A stretch of 64,000 bases of DNA from Streptomyces sp. NWU339 (GCF_003143855.1 NZ_QFRK01000022.1:1-64000), one strand, 5' to 3'. Positions 7,774 through 17,147 are shown, counted from the first letter of the stretch. Numbers and translations: made by a program. The notes: generated by a model from the letters alone, not told the origin.

Positions 7774-9360
7774 GTGGATCAGTTGGCCTTGCTGTTCACC
7801 GTGTTGCTCGGGGCCGTGGTGAGCGTTCCGGTCGGGGACCGGCTGGGGTTGCCGGCGCCGGTGCTGATGACGGTCTTCGGGATCGCCCTGGCGCTGCTGC
7901 CGTTCGTCCCGAACGTCGACATCCCGCCGGACCTGATCCTGCCGCTGCTGTTGCCGCCCCTGCTCTACGCCGCCGTCCGCCGGACGTCCTGGCGCCAGTT
8001 CGCCGCGAACGTCAGACCGATCCTCCTGCTGGCCGTGGCGCTGGTGTTCGTCACCACGCTGTGTGTGGCCGTCGTGGCCCACGCGATCGTGCCGGGTCTG
8101 CCGCTGGCCGCCGCCGTGGCCCTCGGCGCGCTGGTCGCGCCGCCCGACCCGGTCGCGGCGACCGCCGTCGCCGGGAAGCTGGGGCTGCCGCGCCGGCTGG
8201 TGTCGATCCTGGAGGGCGAGGGCCTGTTCAACGACGTGACGGCGATCGTGCTGTACCACGTGGCGATCGCCGCCGCCGTGAGCGGAGCCTTCTCGCCCTG
8301 GCGGGCGGGGCTGGACCTGGTGCTGTCGGCGGTGGTGGCGGTCGCGGTCGGCCTCGCGCTGGGCTGGGGGGCCAACCATCTGATGGGCCTGCTCGGGGAC
8401 GCGACCCTGCAGATCGCGATGAGCCTGCTGGTGCCGTTCGCCGCCTACGCCCTGGCCGAGGAACTGCACGGCTCGGGGGTGCTCGCCGTACTCACCACCG
8501 CGCTGTTCCTGGTGGAGTACGCCACCGACCCCGACGAGGTCATGACCCGGCTCGCCGGGCACGCCTTCTGGGACATCGTCGACACGCTCGTCACCGGTGT
8601 CGCGTTCGGGCTGGTCGGCCTCGAGCTGCACAACGCGCTCAGGACCGCGGCCGGCCACTGGGGCGAGCTGCTCCGCTGGGCGGCGGCGATCGTGGGGGTG
8701 GTCGTCCTCGTCCGGCTGCTGTGGCTGCTGCCGGCGACCTGGCTGACGAAGCGGCTGCACTCCGCGCGGGACCTCGACGAGGAGATTCCGGTCGGCTGGC
8801 GCGAGGCCGTGGTGATGTGGTGGTCCGGGATGCGCGGGGTGGCCTCCGTGGCGCTGGCGCTGGCGATTCCGCTGCAGACCGATGCCGGGGACGCCTTTCC
8901 CGTCCGCAGTGAGATCGTCTTCATCGCGTTCGGTGTGATCATGGCGACGCTGCTGGTCCAGGGGATGACCCTGCCGTGGCTGGTGAAGCGGCTGGGAGTG
9001 GAGGCCGACACCGGGCGGGAGAAGGAGTACGAGCGGGATCTCGCGGTACGGGCGGCACGGGCGGCCAAGCGGCGGCTGCGGGAGATCGAGGAGGTCGAGG
9101 AGCTGCCGGAGGAGCTGTCCGAGCAGATGCTGCGGAGCGCCTTCGAGATCGGGATGCAGATCAACCCGGACATGGCGGGCGACGAGCGGAGGGAGTCCCA
9201 CCGGCAGCGGACCCGGCGGGCGAAGCGGGTGCGGCGGATCCGGAGCGAGATGCTGAGTGCCGCCCGGCACGAGGTGCTGGCGGCGCGCAGTGAGGCGGGG
9301 GCCGATCCCGAGGTGGTGGACCGGGTGCTGCGACATCTGGATGTGCGGAGCATGCGGTGA
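7774..9360 (+). CDS. CPA1-family Na+/H+ antiporter
   Basis: 528 aa from GTG 7774 with GGAG nine bases upstream. About 11-12 membrane segments fill residues 1-400. The core motif EGEGLFNDVTAIVLYHVAIA carries the conserved ND of CPA1 exchangers, and GALVAPPDPVAATAVAGKLG matches the family's transmembrane 5 region. Roughly the last 120 residues are a charged cytoplasmic tail, strongly Arg/Glu-rich with probable coiled coil. Likely exchanges sodium for protons across the cell membrane for pH and salt homeostasis. Stands alone, 87 bases after the GNAT gene. Confidence 0.93.
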   Translation: MDQLALLFTVLLGAVVSVPVGDRLGLPAPVLMTVFGIALALLPFVPNVDIPPDLILPLLLPPLLYAAVRRTSWRQFAANVRPILLLAVALVFVTTLCVAVVAHAIVPGLPLAAAVALGALVAPPDPVAATAVAGKLGLPRRLVSILEGEGLFNDVTAIVLYHVAIAAAVSGAFSPWRAGLDLVLSAVVAVAVGLALGWGANHLMGLLGDATLQIAMSLLVPFAAYALAEELHGSGVLAVLTTALFLVEYATDPDEVMTRLAGHAFWDIVDTLVTGVAFGLVGLELHNALRTAAGHWGELLRWAAAIVGVVVLVRLLWLLPATWLTKRLHSARDLDEEIPVGWREAVVMWWSGMRGVASVALALAIPLQTDAGDAFPVRSEIVFIAFGVIMATLLVQGMTLPWLVKRLGVEADTGREKEYERDLAVRAARAAKRRLREIEEVEELPEELSEQMLRSAFEIGMQINPDMAGDERRESHRQRTRRAKRVRRIRSEMLSAARHEVLAARSEAGADPEVVDRVLRHLDVRSMR

Positions 9361-9401
9361 GTTCGTCCCCCGGTGCGGCCTTCTGTTCGTAGGGTCGGGG
9401 T

Positions 9402-10148
9402 ATGACGAGAAACGTGGTGATCAGCGGGGGCGGTACGGGGATCGGTCTGGCGGCGGCACGGATGTTCGCCGCGGACGGGGACCGGGTGCTGCTGCTCGGG
9501 CGGCGCGGGGACGTGCTGGAACGGGCCGGGGCCGGGGTGCCGGGGGCGTCGGTGTACGCCGCCGACCTCGCCGACCCGGTCGCCGTGCGCGGTGTCAGCG
9601 GCTTCGTGGGCCGGGAGTTCGGGGCCGTCGACGTGCTGATCCACAGCGCCGGGGGCAACGGTCTCCTCGAGCCCCCTGCCGGGGGCGACGACCCGCTCGA
9701 CGCCGTCGCCCGCCACTGGACGGTCAACTTCCGGCTCAACCTGCTGACCGCCGTCCTGCTCACGGAGGCCCTGGAGGACCGGCTCGCCGAGCCCGGCGGG
9801 CGGGTGCTGTTCCTGAGCTCCATCGCCGCCTACCGGGGGTCCGGGCAGCTCGCGTACGCGGCGGCCAAGGCCGGACTGCACCCGTACGCCCACGGCCTCG
9901 CCCGGAAGCTGGGGCCGCACGGCATCACGGTCAACGTGGTCGCGCCCGGCTACATCGAGGACACCGCCTTCTTCGGCGACGGCCTCGACGACGAGCGGCG
10001 GGCGCGGCTGGTCGCCGAGACGTCCGACGGCCGGGCCGGAAAGCCCGGGGACGTGGCCGCCACCCTGCACTGGCTGGCCTCCCCGGGCGCCGCGCACATC
10101 ACCTCGCAGATCATCCAGGTCAACGGCGGCGCGGAACGCGGCCACTGA
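9402..10148 (+). CDS. Short-chain dehydrogenase/reductase
   Basis: 248 aa from ATG 9402. The Rossmann nucleotide-binding motif SGGGTGIG lies at residues 8-15, the NNAG-like block reads IHSAGGNG, and the catalytic YxxxK is Y152-AAA-K156 with Ser in FLSSIAAY. The C-terminus INGG-like VNGGAERGH is typical of classical SDR enzymes. Uses NAD(P)(H) on an unknown alcohol or ketone. Only 7 bases separate its stop from the end of the convergent MscS gene, so no terminator fits between them. Confidence 0.92.
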   Translation: MTRNVVISGGGTGIGLAAARMFAADGDRVLLLGRRGDVLERAGAGVPGASVYAADLADPVAVRGVSGFVGREFGAVDVLIHSAGGNGLLEPPAGGDDPLDAVARHWTVNFRLNLLTAVLLTEALEDRLAEPGGRVLFLSSIAAYRGSGQLAYAAAKAGLHPYAHGLARKLGPHGITVNVVAPGYIEDTAFFGDGLDDERRARLVAETSDGRAGKPGDVAATLHWLASPGAAHITSQIIQVNGGAERGH

Positions 10149-10155
10149 GAGGCCG

Positions 10156-11358
10156 TCAGCGCTTGCCGGTGCTTGTTGTGCTTGTCGGGTTTGCAGGGGC
10201 TGCCGGGTTTGCCGGGCCTGTGGGCGTTTCCCGCTTCCCGGTGCTCTCGTGCGGGCCGCGGGCCGCGGGTACGGTGCCGGGGGAGCGACGGTGGCCGTCG
10301 AGCTCCGGCGCCGGGCCCGGCGGCAGTTCCGCGGCGGCCGTGCTGACCCGGGGCAGGGCGTAGGGGTGCTCCTCGGCCAGCCAGCGGATCATCTGCTCGC
10401 GGACCGTGACCCGTACCGTCCATATGTCGTCCGCGTCCCTGGCCGTCACCAGGGCCCGCACCTCCATGGTGCTGGGCGTGCTGTCCGTCACGGTCAGGTT
10501 GTAGGCGCGGCCGTCCCAGGCCGGGCACTCCCGCAGGATGTCGCGGAGCCTGTCCCGCATCGTCTCCAGCGGGGCCGAGTGGTCGAGGTGCCAGAAGACG
10601 GTGCCGGTCATCTGCGGTGTGCCGCGCGACCAGTTCTCGAACGGCTTGGACGTGAAGTACGACACCGGCATGGTGATCCGGCGCTCGTCCCAGGTGCGCA
10701 CGGTCAGGAAGGTCAGGGTGATCTCCTCGACCGTGCCCCACTCGCCGTCCACCACGACCGTGTCGCCGATGCGCACCATGTCGCCGAAGGCGATCTGCAG
10801 TCCGGCGAACAGGTTGCCGAGCGTGGACTGGGCGGCGACACCGGCGACGATGCCGAGGACACCGGCCGAGGCCAGCAGTGAGGCGCCGGCCGTGCGCATC
10901 GCGGGGAAGGTCAGCAGCATCGCGGCCGCCGCCACCACCCCGACGATCGCCGAGACCACCCGCCTGATCAGCGTCACCTGGGTGCGCACCCGGCGGACCC
11001 TGGCCGGGGAGCGTTCGCGGTGCACGTTGGCGTACCGGGTGTACGAGGTCTCGACGACGGCCGCCGCGATCCGGATCACCATCCAGGCGACCGATCCGAT
11101 CAGCACCAGCGTCAGGATCCGCCCGAGGCCTTCCCGGTGGTCCTCGAACAACCGGGCCTGGTCGTACGAACCTCTCAGCAGGGCCGCGCAGATCAGCAGC
11201 TGGTAGGGGATGCGGGCGCGGCGGAGCAGCTCCCACAGCGGGGTCTCGGGGTGCTGTTCGTCGGCCTTGCGCAGCAGTCGGTCGGTGGCCCAGCCGAGCA
11301 CCAGGGTGAGCACGACCGAGCCGCCGACCACGATCAATGGGCGGAGCACGTCTTCCAT
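10156..11358 (-). CDS. MscS-family mechanosensitive ion channel
   Basis: 400 aa from ATG 11358 (MEDVLRPLIVVGGSVVLTLV). Several membrane segments occupy the first 200 residues. The pore/beta region follows: STLGNLFAGLQIAFGDMVRI matches the MscS signature (GN-x-x-x-G-x-x), then GTVEEITLTFLTVRTWDERR. Such channels open on membrane stretch and release solutes during osmotic downshift. The last 60 or so residues are Pro/Ala/Thr-rich and repetitive (GPANPAAPANPTSTTSTGKR), encoded by imperfect short repeats near 10160-10230, and are unlikely to be folded. Upstream in-frame starts are possible but have no better ribosome site. Confidence 0.92.
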   Translation of the reverse strand: MEDVLRPLIVVGGSVVLTLVLGWATDRLLRKADEQHPETPLWELLRRARIPYQLLICAALLRGSYDQARLFEDHREGLGRILTLVLIGSVAWMVIRIAAAVVETSYTRYANVHRERSPARVRRVRTQVTLIRRVVSAIVGVVAAAAMLLTFPAMRTAGASLLASAGVLGIVAGVAAQSTLGNLFAGLQIAFGDMVRIGDTVVVDGEWGTVEEITLTFLTVRTWDERRITMPVSYFTSKPFENWSRGTPQMTGTVFWHLDHSAPLETMRDRLRDILRECPAWDGRAYNLTVTDSTPSTMEVRALVTARDADDIWTVRVTVREQMIRWLAEEHPYALPRVSTAAAELPPGPAPELDGHRRSPGTVPAARGPHESTGKRETPTGPANPAAPANPTSTTSTGKR

Positions 11359-11509
11359 GCCCTCGAACGTAACCGGCCTCGCGCGGAGTGAACATGTGAG
11401 GTTCGCGCCGTCGTGGGTACGGCCCCCGGCCCGGTCGGCCCGCGGGGTGCGCCGGCCCGGCCGACCGGGCCTGCACCGGCTGTCAGACCCGGCTGGCACC
11501 ATGGGCGTC

Positions 11510-12085
11510 ATGAACATCATGCTGTTTCACTCGACCTACGGCCTTCGGCCCGCGGTGGCCCGGGCCGCGGACCGGCTGCGCGGCGCCGGACACGAGGTGT
11601 GGACGCCCGACCTCTTCGAGGGCCGTACGTTCGACACGGTCGAGGAGGGCATGGCCCACCAGGAGTCGATCGGCAGGGACGAGTTGCTGAGACGGGCCGT
11701 CCTCGCCGCCGCGCCCTACTCGGAGCGGGGGCTGGTGTACGCCGGTTTCTCCTTCGGCGCCTCGGTCGCCCAGACGCTGGCCCTCGGCGACGGCAAGGCG
11801 CGCGGGCTGCTGCTTCTGCACGGCACCTCGGACATCGCGGCGAACGCCGAGGTGGACGACCTCCCGGTGCAGCTGCACGTCGCCGAGCCGGACCCGTTCG
11901 AGACCGACGACTGGCTGAGCGCCTGGTACCTGCAGATGGGCCGTGCCGGAGCCGACGTCGAGGTGTACCGGTACGCCGGGGCCGGTCACCTCTACACCGA
12001 CCCCGACCTGCCGGACCACGACGAGGAGGCCGCCGAGGCCACCTGGCGGGTGGCGCTCGGCTTCCTCGACTCGCTGGAGGACTGA
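11510..12085 (+). CDS. Dienelactone hydrolase-like alpha/beta hydrolase
   Basis: 191 aa from ATG 11510 (MNIMLFHSTYGL); another in-frame ATG nine bases upstream is equally possible. The nucleophile elbow is GFSFGAS, so Ser replaces the Cys usual in true dienelactone hydrolases. The Asp (VAEPDPFETDDW) and His (YAGAGHLYTDPD) of the triad are at the expected places. Likely a small cytoplasmic esterase or lactonase of unknown substrate. It ends 10 bases before the convergent phoD stop. Confidence 0.85.
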   Translation: MNIMLFHSTYGLRPAVARAADRLRGAGHEVWTPDLFEGRTFDTVEEGMAHQESIGRDELLRRAVLAAAPYSERGLVYAGFSFGASVAQTLALGDGKARGLLLLHGTSDIAANAEVDDLPVQLHVAEPDPFETDDWLSAWYLQMGRAGADVEVYRYAGAGHLYTDPDLPDHDEEAAEATWRVALGFLDSLED

Positions 12086-12095
12086 TCCGGGGACG

Positions 12096-13781
12096 TCAGA
12101 CCGGGGCGGTGGCGCGCTCGACCCGCTGCGTGCCGCTGCGGGTCCGGTACGAGCGGGCCCACGCGGACGTGGCGGCCGGATCGGTGCGGCCGGACAGCAC
12201 GTAGTAGTCCATCTGCGCCCGCTCGGCGGTGATGTCCAGCACCCCGTAGCCGTGGCGGTCGGTGTCCACCCAGTGGACGTGCCGGTTGGTGGCCTTGATC
12301 AGCGGTGAGGCGACCGCGGAGACGGAACCCTCGGGGACCTTGGCGAGATCGTCGAGGTTGTCGGAGGTGACCGAGGTGACGACGAACTCGGTGGCCGCCG
12401 ACGGGGACAGCGGATAGGTGCCCGCGTTCACCGGCACGTCGTTGGCCCACGCCATGTGGATGTCGCCGGTGAGGAAGACCGTGTTGCCGATCGCGTTCGT
12501 CCGCAGATGGGCGAGGAGTTCGCGGCGGTCGTCGGTGTAGCCGTCCCACTGGTCGGTGTTGAGGGCGAGGCCCTCCTGCGGCAGGTCCAGCAGCTTGGCG
12601 AGCGGCTTCAGCAGGCTGGCCGGGAGCGCGCCGAGGGCGAGCGGCGAGATCATCACCGAGGTGCCGACCAGCCGCCAGGTGGTGTCGGACGCCGACAGTC
12701 CCGCCTTCAGCCAGTTGAGCTGGGCACGGCCGGTGAGCGTGCGGTCCGGGTGGTCGACCTCGCCGCTGCCGAACGGGGCCTGCTGGGAGCGGAAGGAACG
12801 CAGGTCCAGCAGCGAGAGGTCGGCGAGCCTGCCGAAACGCAGCCGGCGGTAGGTGGTGCCGGCCAGCGCGGGACGTACCGGCATCCACTCGAAGTAGGCC
12901 TGCTTGGCCGCGGCCTGACGCGCGGCCCAGGTGCCCTCCGCGCCCTCGGTGTGGTTCTCGGCGCCGCCCGACCAGGCGTCGTTGGCGAACTCGTGGTCGT
13001 CCCAGATCGCCACGACCGGCGCCTTGGCGTGCAGCGCCTGGAGGTCGGGGTCGGTCTTGTACGTCGCGTGCCGTACGCGGTAGTCGGCGAGGGTGACGAT
13101 CTCGTGGGCGGGCGCGTGCGGGCGGACGGTCCTGCCGCGGGTGCCGTATTCGCCGGTGCCGTACTCGTAGATGTAGTCGCCGAGGTGCAGCCAGGCGTCC
13201 AGGTCGCCGCGGGCCGCGAGATGGCGGTACGCCGAGAAGTGCCCGGCCTCCCAGTTGGAGCAGGAGACCACGCCGAAGCGCAGACCGGTCACCGCGGCGT
13301 CGGCGGCCGGGGCGGTGCGGGTGCGGGCGACGGGGGAGTCGGTGCCGCCGGCGGAGAAGCGGAACCAGTAGTCGGTGGCCGGCGCCAGGCCGCGGACGTC
13401 GGCCTTGACGGTGTGGTCGGAGGCGGCGGTGGCGCGGGTCGAGCCCTTCGCGACGACGGTGCTGAACGCCTTGTCCAGGGCGACGGTCCAGCTGACCTCG
13501 GTGTCCGGGCCGAGGCCGGAGCCGGGTATCGCCTCCGGCGTCGGCGTCACCCGCGTCCACAGCAGGACGCCGTCCGGCAGCGGGTCGCCGGAGGCCACCC
13601 CGTGCAGGAAGGCGGGGGTCTGGGAGGTGGCCGCGCGGGCGGAGGGCGCGGCGGCGAGCGGTCCGGCCAGGAGCACGGTCGCGGCGGCCGCCTTGACGAC
13701 CGTACGGCGGTGCGGGGCAAGGGAGTTGACGTCCGCGGCGGCGGAGAAGGTGCTCTCGGATGATCTGTGTCGACTGGTCAC
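12096..13781 (-). CDS. phoD: PhoD-type alkaline phosphatase/phosphodiesterase, Tat-exported
   Basis: 561 aa from GTG 13781. The N-terminus has a twin-arginine signal (HRRTVVKAAAATVLLAGPLA) followed by an Ala-rich cleavage region. The mature part has the PhoD N-terminal domain (FLHGVASGDPLPDGVLLWTR) and metal-binding motifs including WLHLGDYIYEY, AIWDDHEFANDAW and FLTGDIHMAWAND. Secreted PhoD releases phosphate from diesters and teichoic acids under phosphate starvation in Streptomyces, usually under PhoP control. A degenerate 11-bp-spaced repeat precedes the start but is too weak to call a PHO box. Confidence 0.94.
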   Translation of the reverse strand: MTSRHRSSESTFSAAADVNSLAPHRRTVVKAAAATVLLAGPLAAAPSARAATSQTPAFLHGVASGDPLPDGVLLWTRVTPTPEAIPGSGLGPDTEVSWTVALDKAFSTVVAKGSTRATAASDHTVKADVRGLAPATDYWFRFSAGGTDSPVARTRTAPAADAAVTGLRFGVVSCSNWEAGHFSAYRHLAARGDLDAWLHLGDYIYEYGTGEYGTRGRTVRPHAPAHEIVTLADYRVRHATYKTDPDLQALHAKAPVVAIWDDHEFANDAWSGGAENHTEGAEGTWAARQAAAKQAYFEWMPVRPALAGTTYRRLRFGRLADLSLLDLRSFRSQQAPFGSGEVDHPDRTLTGRAQLNWLKAGLSASDTTWRLVGTSVMISPLALGALPASLLKPLAKLLDLPQEGLALNTDQWDGYTDDRRELLAHLRTNAIGNTVFLTGDIHMAWANDVPVNAGTYPLSPSAATEFVVTSVTSDNLDDLAKVPEGSVSAVASPLIKATNRHVHWVDTDRHGYGVLDITAERAQMDYYVLSGRTDPAATSAWARSYRTRSGTQRVERATAPV

Positions 13782-13811
13782 AGCCGATCAGGTTACTGAC
13801 AGGTACACGCG

Positions 13812-13845
13812 AGAGCGGGCGAACTCACAAAAGTTCGCCCGCTCT
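13812..13845 (-). terminator. Terminator hairpin after the DsbA-like gene
   Basis: A perfect 14-bp stem (13812-13825 with 13832-13845) and 6-base loop between the stop of the DsbA-like gene and phoD on the same strand. It separates their transcripts. Confidence 0.7.
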
Positions 13846-13871
13846 TCGGCGCGGAGTCAGCCGGCCGAGGT

Positions 13872-14684
13872 TCAGGCCTTGAGGGCCTTGTCGATCGCCG
13901 CGGTGAACTCGGGGGCCGTCATGGGCGCGTTCTGCCCGTCGGCTCCGGTCACCTTCTTGCCGTCCATCATCAGCGTCGGGGTGCCCTTGACGTCGCTGTC
14001 GTCGAACTTCTTGGACATCTCCAGCGCCCACCTGTCATAGGTGCCGTTCTCCACGGCCGTCTGGAACTTCTTGTTGTCCTTCAGTTCCTCGACGGAGTTC
14101 GCCACCTTGATCAGGTAGGAGTCGTCCTTGAACTTGTCTTGGCTCTCCTCGGGGTGGAACTCGGCCGAGTAGAGCGCGGCCTTGTAGGCGAGGAAGGCCT
14201 CGGGACTGACGTTCAGCGCGGCGCCCAGGGCGCTCAGGGCGTTCTTGGAGCCCTCGCCGGTCAGGTTGCGGTCCAGGAACGAGGCGCCGATGAACTGGAC
14301 CTTGTACTTGCCGTCCGCGACGTCCTTCTCGATCGTCTTGCCGACGCCCTGCTCGAACGTGGCGCAGATCGGGCAGCGCGGGTCCTCGTACAGCTCCAGG
14401 GTCTTCTTCGCGTCGGCCTTGCCGACGACGACGGTCGTGCCGTTCTCGCCGCTGCTGTTGGCCGGCTTGACGAGCTTGGCGTCCTCCGCGGCCTCCCACG
14501 CGCTGGGCTGGTTGGCCTGGACGACGGCGTAGCCGATGCCGCCGGCTATCGCCAGGACACCGACGATCGAGCCGGCGACGATGAGCTGGCGCTTGACCTT
14601 GGCCTTCTTGGCCTCGCGCTCGCGCTCGACGCGCAGACGCTCACGGGCCGCCGTCTTCGCCGCCTGGCTGTTCCGCTTGCTCAT
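13872..14684 (-). CDS. Membrane-anchored DsbA-family thioredoxin-fold protein (CPIC)
   Basis: 270 aa from ATG 14684 (MSKRNSQAAK), preceded by GAGAG. A basic cytoplasmic N-tail with ARERLRVERERE is followed by one membrane segment (about residues 31-55) and an extracellular DsbA-like domain. The redox motif is CPIC in YEDPRCPICATFEQ, and the cis-Pro loop reads KGTPTLMMDG. Likely a thiol oxidoreductase acting on exported proteins. It has the same layout as the protein encoded at 44407-45183 (CPAC). The downstream neighbour is phoD and the upstream neighbour is a membrane protein on the same strand. Confidence 0.9.
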   Translation of the reverse strand: MSKRNSQAAKTAARERLRVEREREAKKAKVKRQLIVAGSIVGVLAIAGGIGYAVVQANQPSAWEAAEDAKLVKPANSSGENGTTVVVGKADAKKTLELYEDPRCPICATFEQGVGKTIEKDVADGKYKVQFIGASFLDRNLTGEGSKNALSALGAALNVSPEAFLAYKAALYSAEFHPEESQDKFKDDSYLIKVANSVEELKDNKKFQTAVENGTYDRWALEMSKKFDDSDVKGTPTLMMDGKKVTGADGQNAPMTAPEFTAAIDKALKA

Positions 14685-14790
14685 GGTGATGCTCTCCACA
14701 GGGGACGCGCACAGTGTGTGTGCGGGATATGTATGGGGGGACTACAGATGCTCGGACTGCGGGCCGCCGACGCCGGGGCGGAGGGTCGCC

Positions 14791-15492
14791 TCAGACGAGG
14801 GCGGCGGAGCACGGCGGTCCGCGCCGTCCCAGGGAGTGCACGAGGAACCGGTCCACGGCCGTGGTGGTCCGGAGGGCCGGGCGATGCGGCCGACGGGCCT
14901 TCGGGGCCCGGTGCACGGTCACCGCGGCGACCGCCAGCAGCAGCGGCCGGAAGGTGCTCGCCGCCATCGCGCCCAGCAGCTGGGCCAGCGCACGCTCACC
15001 GCGGTGCAGCCAGGCGGCGGCGAACAGACCGACGCCGATGTGCGCGCCGAGCAGCAGCCAGGCGGTGGCGGGGCCGGCCTGGGCGAGCAGGCCGACGAAC
15101 CGGTCGCCGCCGTCGGCCGCGGTGCCGGCCACCCGGGCCAGCGGGGTGCCCACACTGCTGCCGTCGCCGCACAGCAGGTCGAAGCCGACCGAGCGCAGCG
15201 GACCCGCGACCGGGCCGCCCATCCGTCCGTAACAGAGGTGCTGCCCGGTGGTGAACACGGTGTCGGCGGCCAGCTCCAGCGGGATCAGCAGCGCGGCGAT
15301 CCGCCCGAAGGAGCCTGCCCGGCCCGCGAGCGCGTAGGCCAGGACGAACACGGCGGCGGCGATCACCGTCACCGTGTTCAGCGGCAGCGGGGCCCCGGAC
15401 AGCAGCACGTGCGACGCGGCGCTGAGGGTCACGACCATGGTCGTGAACAGCGCCGCGCGCAGGGCTCTGAGCGGGGCTCCGGGTATGTCCAT
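14791..15492 (-). CDS. Predicted integral membrane protein, unknown function
   Basis: 233 aa from ATG 15492 (MDIPGAPLRALRAALFTTMV). Five or so hydrophobic segments, with a small loop containing two Cys (HLCYGRMGG and DLLCGDGSS) that could be extracellular. The last 40 residues are basic and Pro/Arg-rich. The layout resembles actinobacterial membrane proteins of no known role; I do not recognise a specific family. It lies 106 bases upstream of the DsbA-like gene on the same strand and could be co-transcribed; the paired Cys residues would make it a plausible partner, which is inference only. Confidence 0.7.
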   Translation of the reverse strand: MDIPGAPLRALRAALFTTMVVTLSAASHVLLSGAPLPLNTVTVIAAAVFVLAYALAGRAGSFGRIAALLIPLELAADTVFTTGQHLCYGRMGGPVAGPLRSVGFDLLCGDGSSVGTPLARVAGTAADGGDRFVGLLAQAGPATAWLLLGAHIGVGLFAAAWLHRGERALAQLLGAMAASTFRPLLLAVAAVTVHRAPKARRPHRPALRTTTAVDRFLVHSLGRRGPPCSAALV

Positions 15493-15575
15493 GATGGGAA
15501 CGAGTGTGTCACGTGCTCCGGTAAGGGATCCCTAAAGGGTTCCTGTGGGCTGTGTCTCCCCGGGCGGGAGGGAGG

Positions 15576-16940
15576 TCACAGGCCCGGGATCCTGCCGTTG
15601 CGGAACAGGTCCAGGAAGATCTGGTGGTCACGGCGCGCGCGTGCGCCGTAGGTGTGCGCGAAGTCGACCAGCAGGGGTTCCAGCCCGTCCTCGTCGGCCG
15701 CGATCGCCGCGTCGATGGCGCGCTCGGTGGAGAACGGCACCAGGGACTCGCCGGAGGTGTCGTCCGCCGCCGCGTGCATTGTGGCCGTGGCCCGGCCGAG
15801 GTCGGCGACGACCTGGGCCATCTCCTCCGGCTCGTCGATGTCGCCCCAGTCCAGGTCCACGGCGTACGGCGAGACCTCGGCGACCAGCTGCCCCGCGCCG
15901 TCCAGCTCGGTCCAGCCCAGCCACGGGTCGGCGTGCGCCTGCAGAGCACGCTGGGAGATCACCGTGCGGTGGCCCTCGTGCCGGAAGTAGTCCTGGATCG
16001 CCCGATCGGTGATGTGCCGGGAGACGGCCGGGGTCTGGGCCTGCTTGATGTAGATCACGACGTCGTTCTCCAGGGCGTCGCTGTGTCCCTCCAGCAGGAT
16101 GTTGTACGAGGGTAGCCCGGCCGAGCCGATGCCGATGCCGCGGCGGCCCACGACGTCCTTCACACGGTAGGAGTCCGGGCGGGCCAGCGAGGCGTCCGGC
16201 AGCGTCTCCAGGTAGCCGTCGAAGGCGGCGAGGACCTTGTAGCGCGTGGCGGCGTCGAGCTCGACCGCGCCGCCGCCGGAGGCGAAGCGGCGCTCGAAGT
16301 CACGGATGACGGTCATCGAGTCCAGCAGCCCGAAACGGGTCAGCGAACGGGCGTCGCGCAGCGCGTCGAGCAGCGGCCCCTGCGCGGTGTCCAGCGTGAA
16401 CGGCGGCACCTCGTCGCTCTTCGCTCCGGTCGCCAGCGCGTGGACGCGCTCCCGGTACGCGGCCGTGTAGATCCGCACCAGCTCGGTGATCTGCTCGTCG
16501 CTGAGCGCCTTCGCGTAGCCGATCAGCGCCATGGAGGCGGCGAAGCGCTTGAGGTCCCAGGTGAAGGGGCCGACGTAGGCCTCGTCGAAGTCGTTGACGT
16601 TGAAGACCAGACGGCCGTTGGAGTCCATGTACGTGCCGAAGTTCTCCGCGTGCAGATCGCCGTGGATCCACACCCGGGACGTCCGGTCGTCCAGGTACGG
16701 CCCGCTGTATGTCCTTCCACCTCGCCCGGCGTTCCCAGCGTTCTCAGCGTTCTCAGCGTTCTGATCATGGTAGAAGAGGCACGCCGTGCCCCGGTAGAAC
16801 GCGAACGCCGAGGCCGCCATCTTCCGGAACTTCACGCGGAACGCGGCCGGGTCGGCGGCCAGGAGCTCGCCGAAGGCGGTGTCGAGAACGGCGAGGATCT
16901 CCTCGCCGCGGTGCTCGTCGTTGAGCTGCGGGACCGACAT
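15576..16940 (-). CDS. DUF2252 protein, kinase-like fold
   Basis: 454 aa from ATG 16940, with AGGAGG ten bases upstream. The DUF2252 motif IHGDLHAENFGTYMD (about residues 92-106) resembles the catalytic HGDLHxxN loop of aminoglycoside-phosphotransferase-like kinases, and NVNDFDEAYVGPFTWDLKR resembles the metal-binding DFD segment that follows. The substrate is unknown. A run NAENAENAGNAGRGG around residue 65 is encoded by a 9-bp tandem repeat and probably forms a flexible loop. Divergent from dnaE across about 200 bases. Confidence 0.88.
   Translation of the reverse strand: MSVPQLNDEHRGEEILAVLDTAFGELLAADPAAFRVKFRKMAASAFAFYRGTACLFYHDQNAENAENAGNAGRGGRTYSGPYLDDRTSRVWIHGDLHAENFGTYMDSNGRLVFNVNDFDEAYVGPFTWDLKRFAASMALIGYAKALSDEQITELVRIYTAAYRERVHALATGAKSDEVPPFTLDTAQGPLLDALRDARSLTRFGLLDSMTVIRDFERRFASGGGAVELDAATRYKVLAAFDGYLETLPDASLARPDSYRVKDVVGRRGIGIGSAGLPSYNILLEGHSDALENDVVIYIKQAQTPAVSRHITDRAIQDYFRHEGHRTVISQRALQAHADPWLGWTELDGAGQLVAEVSPYAVDLDWGDIDEPEEMAQVVADLGRATATMHAAADDTSGESLVPFSTERAIDAAIAADEDGLEPLLVDFAHTYGARARRDHQIFLDLFRNGRIPGL
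16731..16766. repeat. 9-bp tandem repeat inside the DUF2252 gene
   Basis: Units GTTCCCAGC, GTTCTCAGC, GTTCTCAGC and GTTCTGATC follow each other without gaps (last unit partial). Being a multiple of three, copy-number changes would keep the frame. Confidence 0.85.
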
Positions 16941-17147
16941 CGCTGAGTGCCTCCTGGTACGGGACGTCCGGGGACGGCTGATCCGTCCCCGTGCCTAACG
17001 CGCGGCGCGTCACGGGAGTGCCCGCGCCACTCGCCAGAAGGTACGACGGCGGAGCCCTGGAGTGTCAGTGCCGGGGCATAGACTTCGACGTTGACCACCG
17101 GACTGCCCACCTGCCCGTCACCGCTCGTTCTCCTTGGAGGCCGCACC

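Noticed and set aside
13791..13808. ACCTG repeat with 11-bp spacing upstream of phoD (possible PHO box)
   Set aside because: Only 4-5 of 7 core bases match and the site is 10-27 bases from the start codon, too close and too weak to call.
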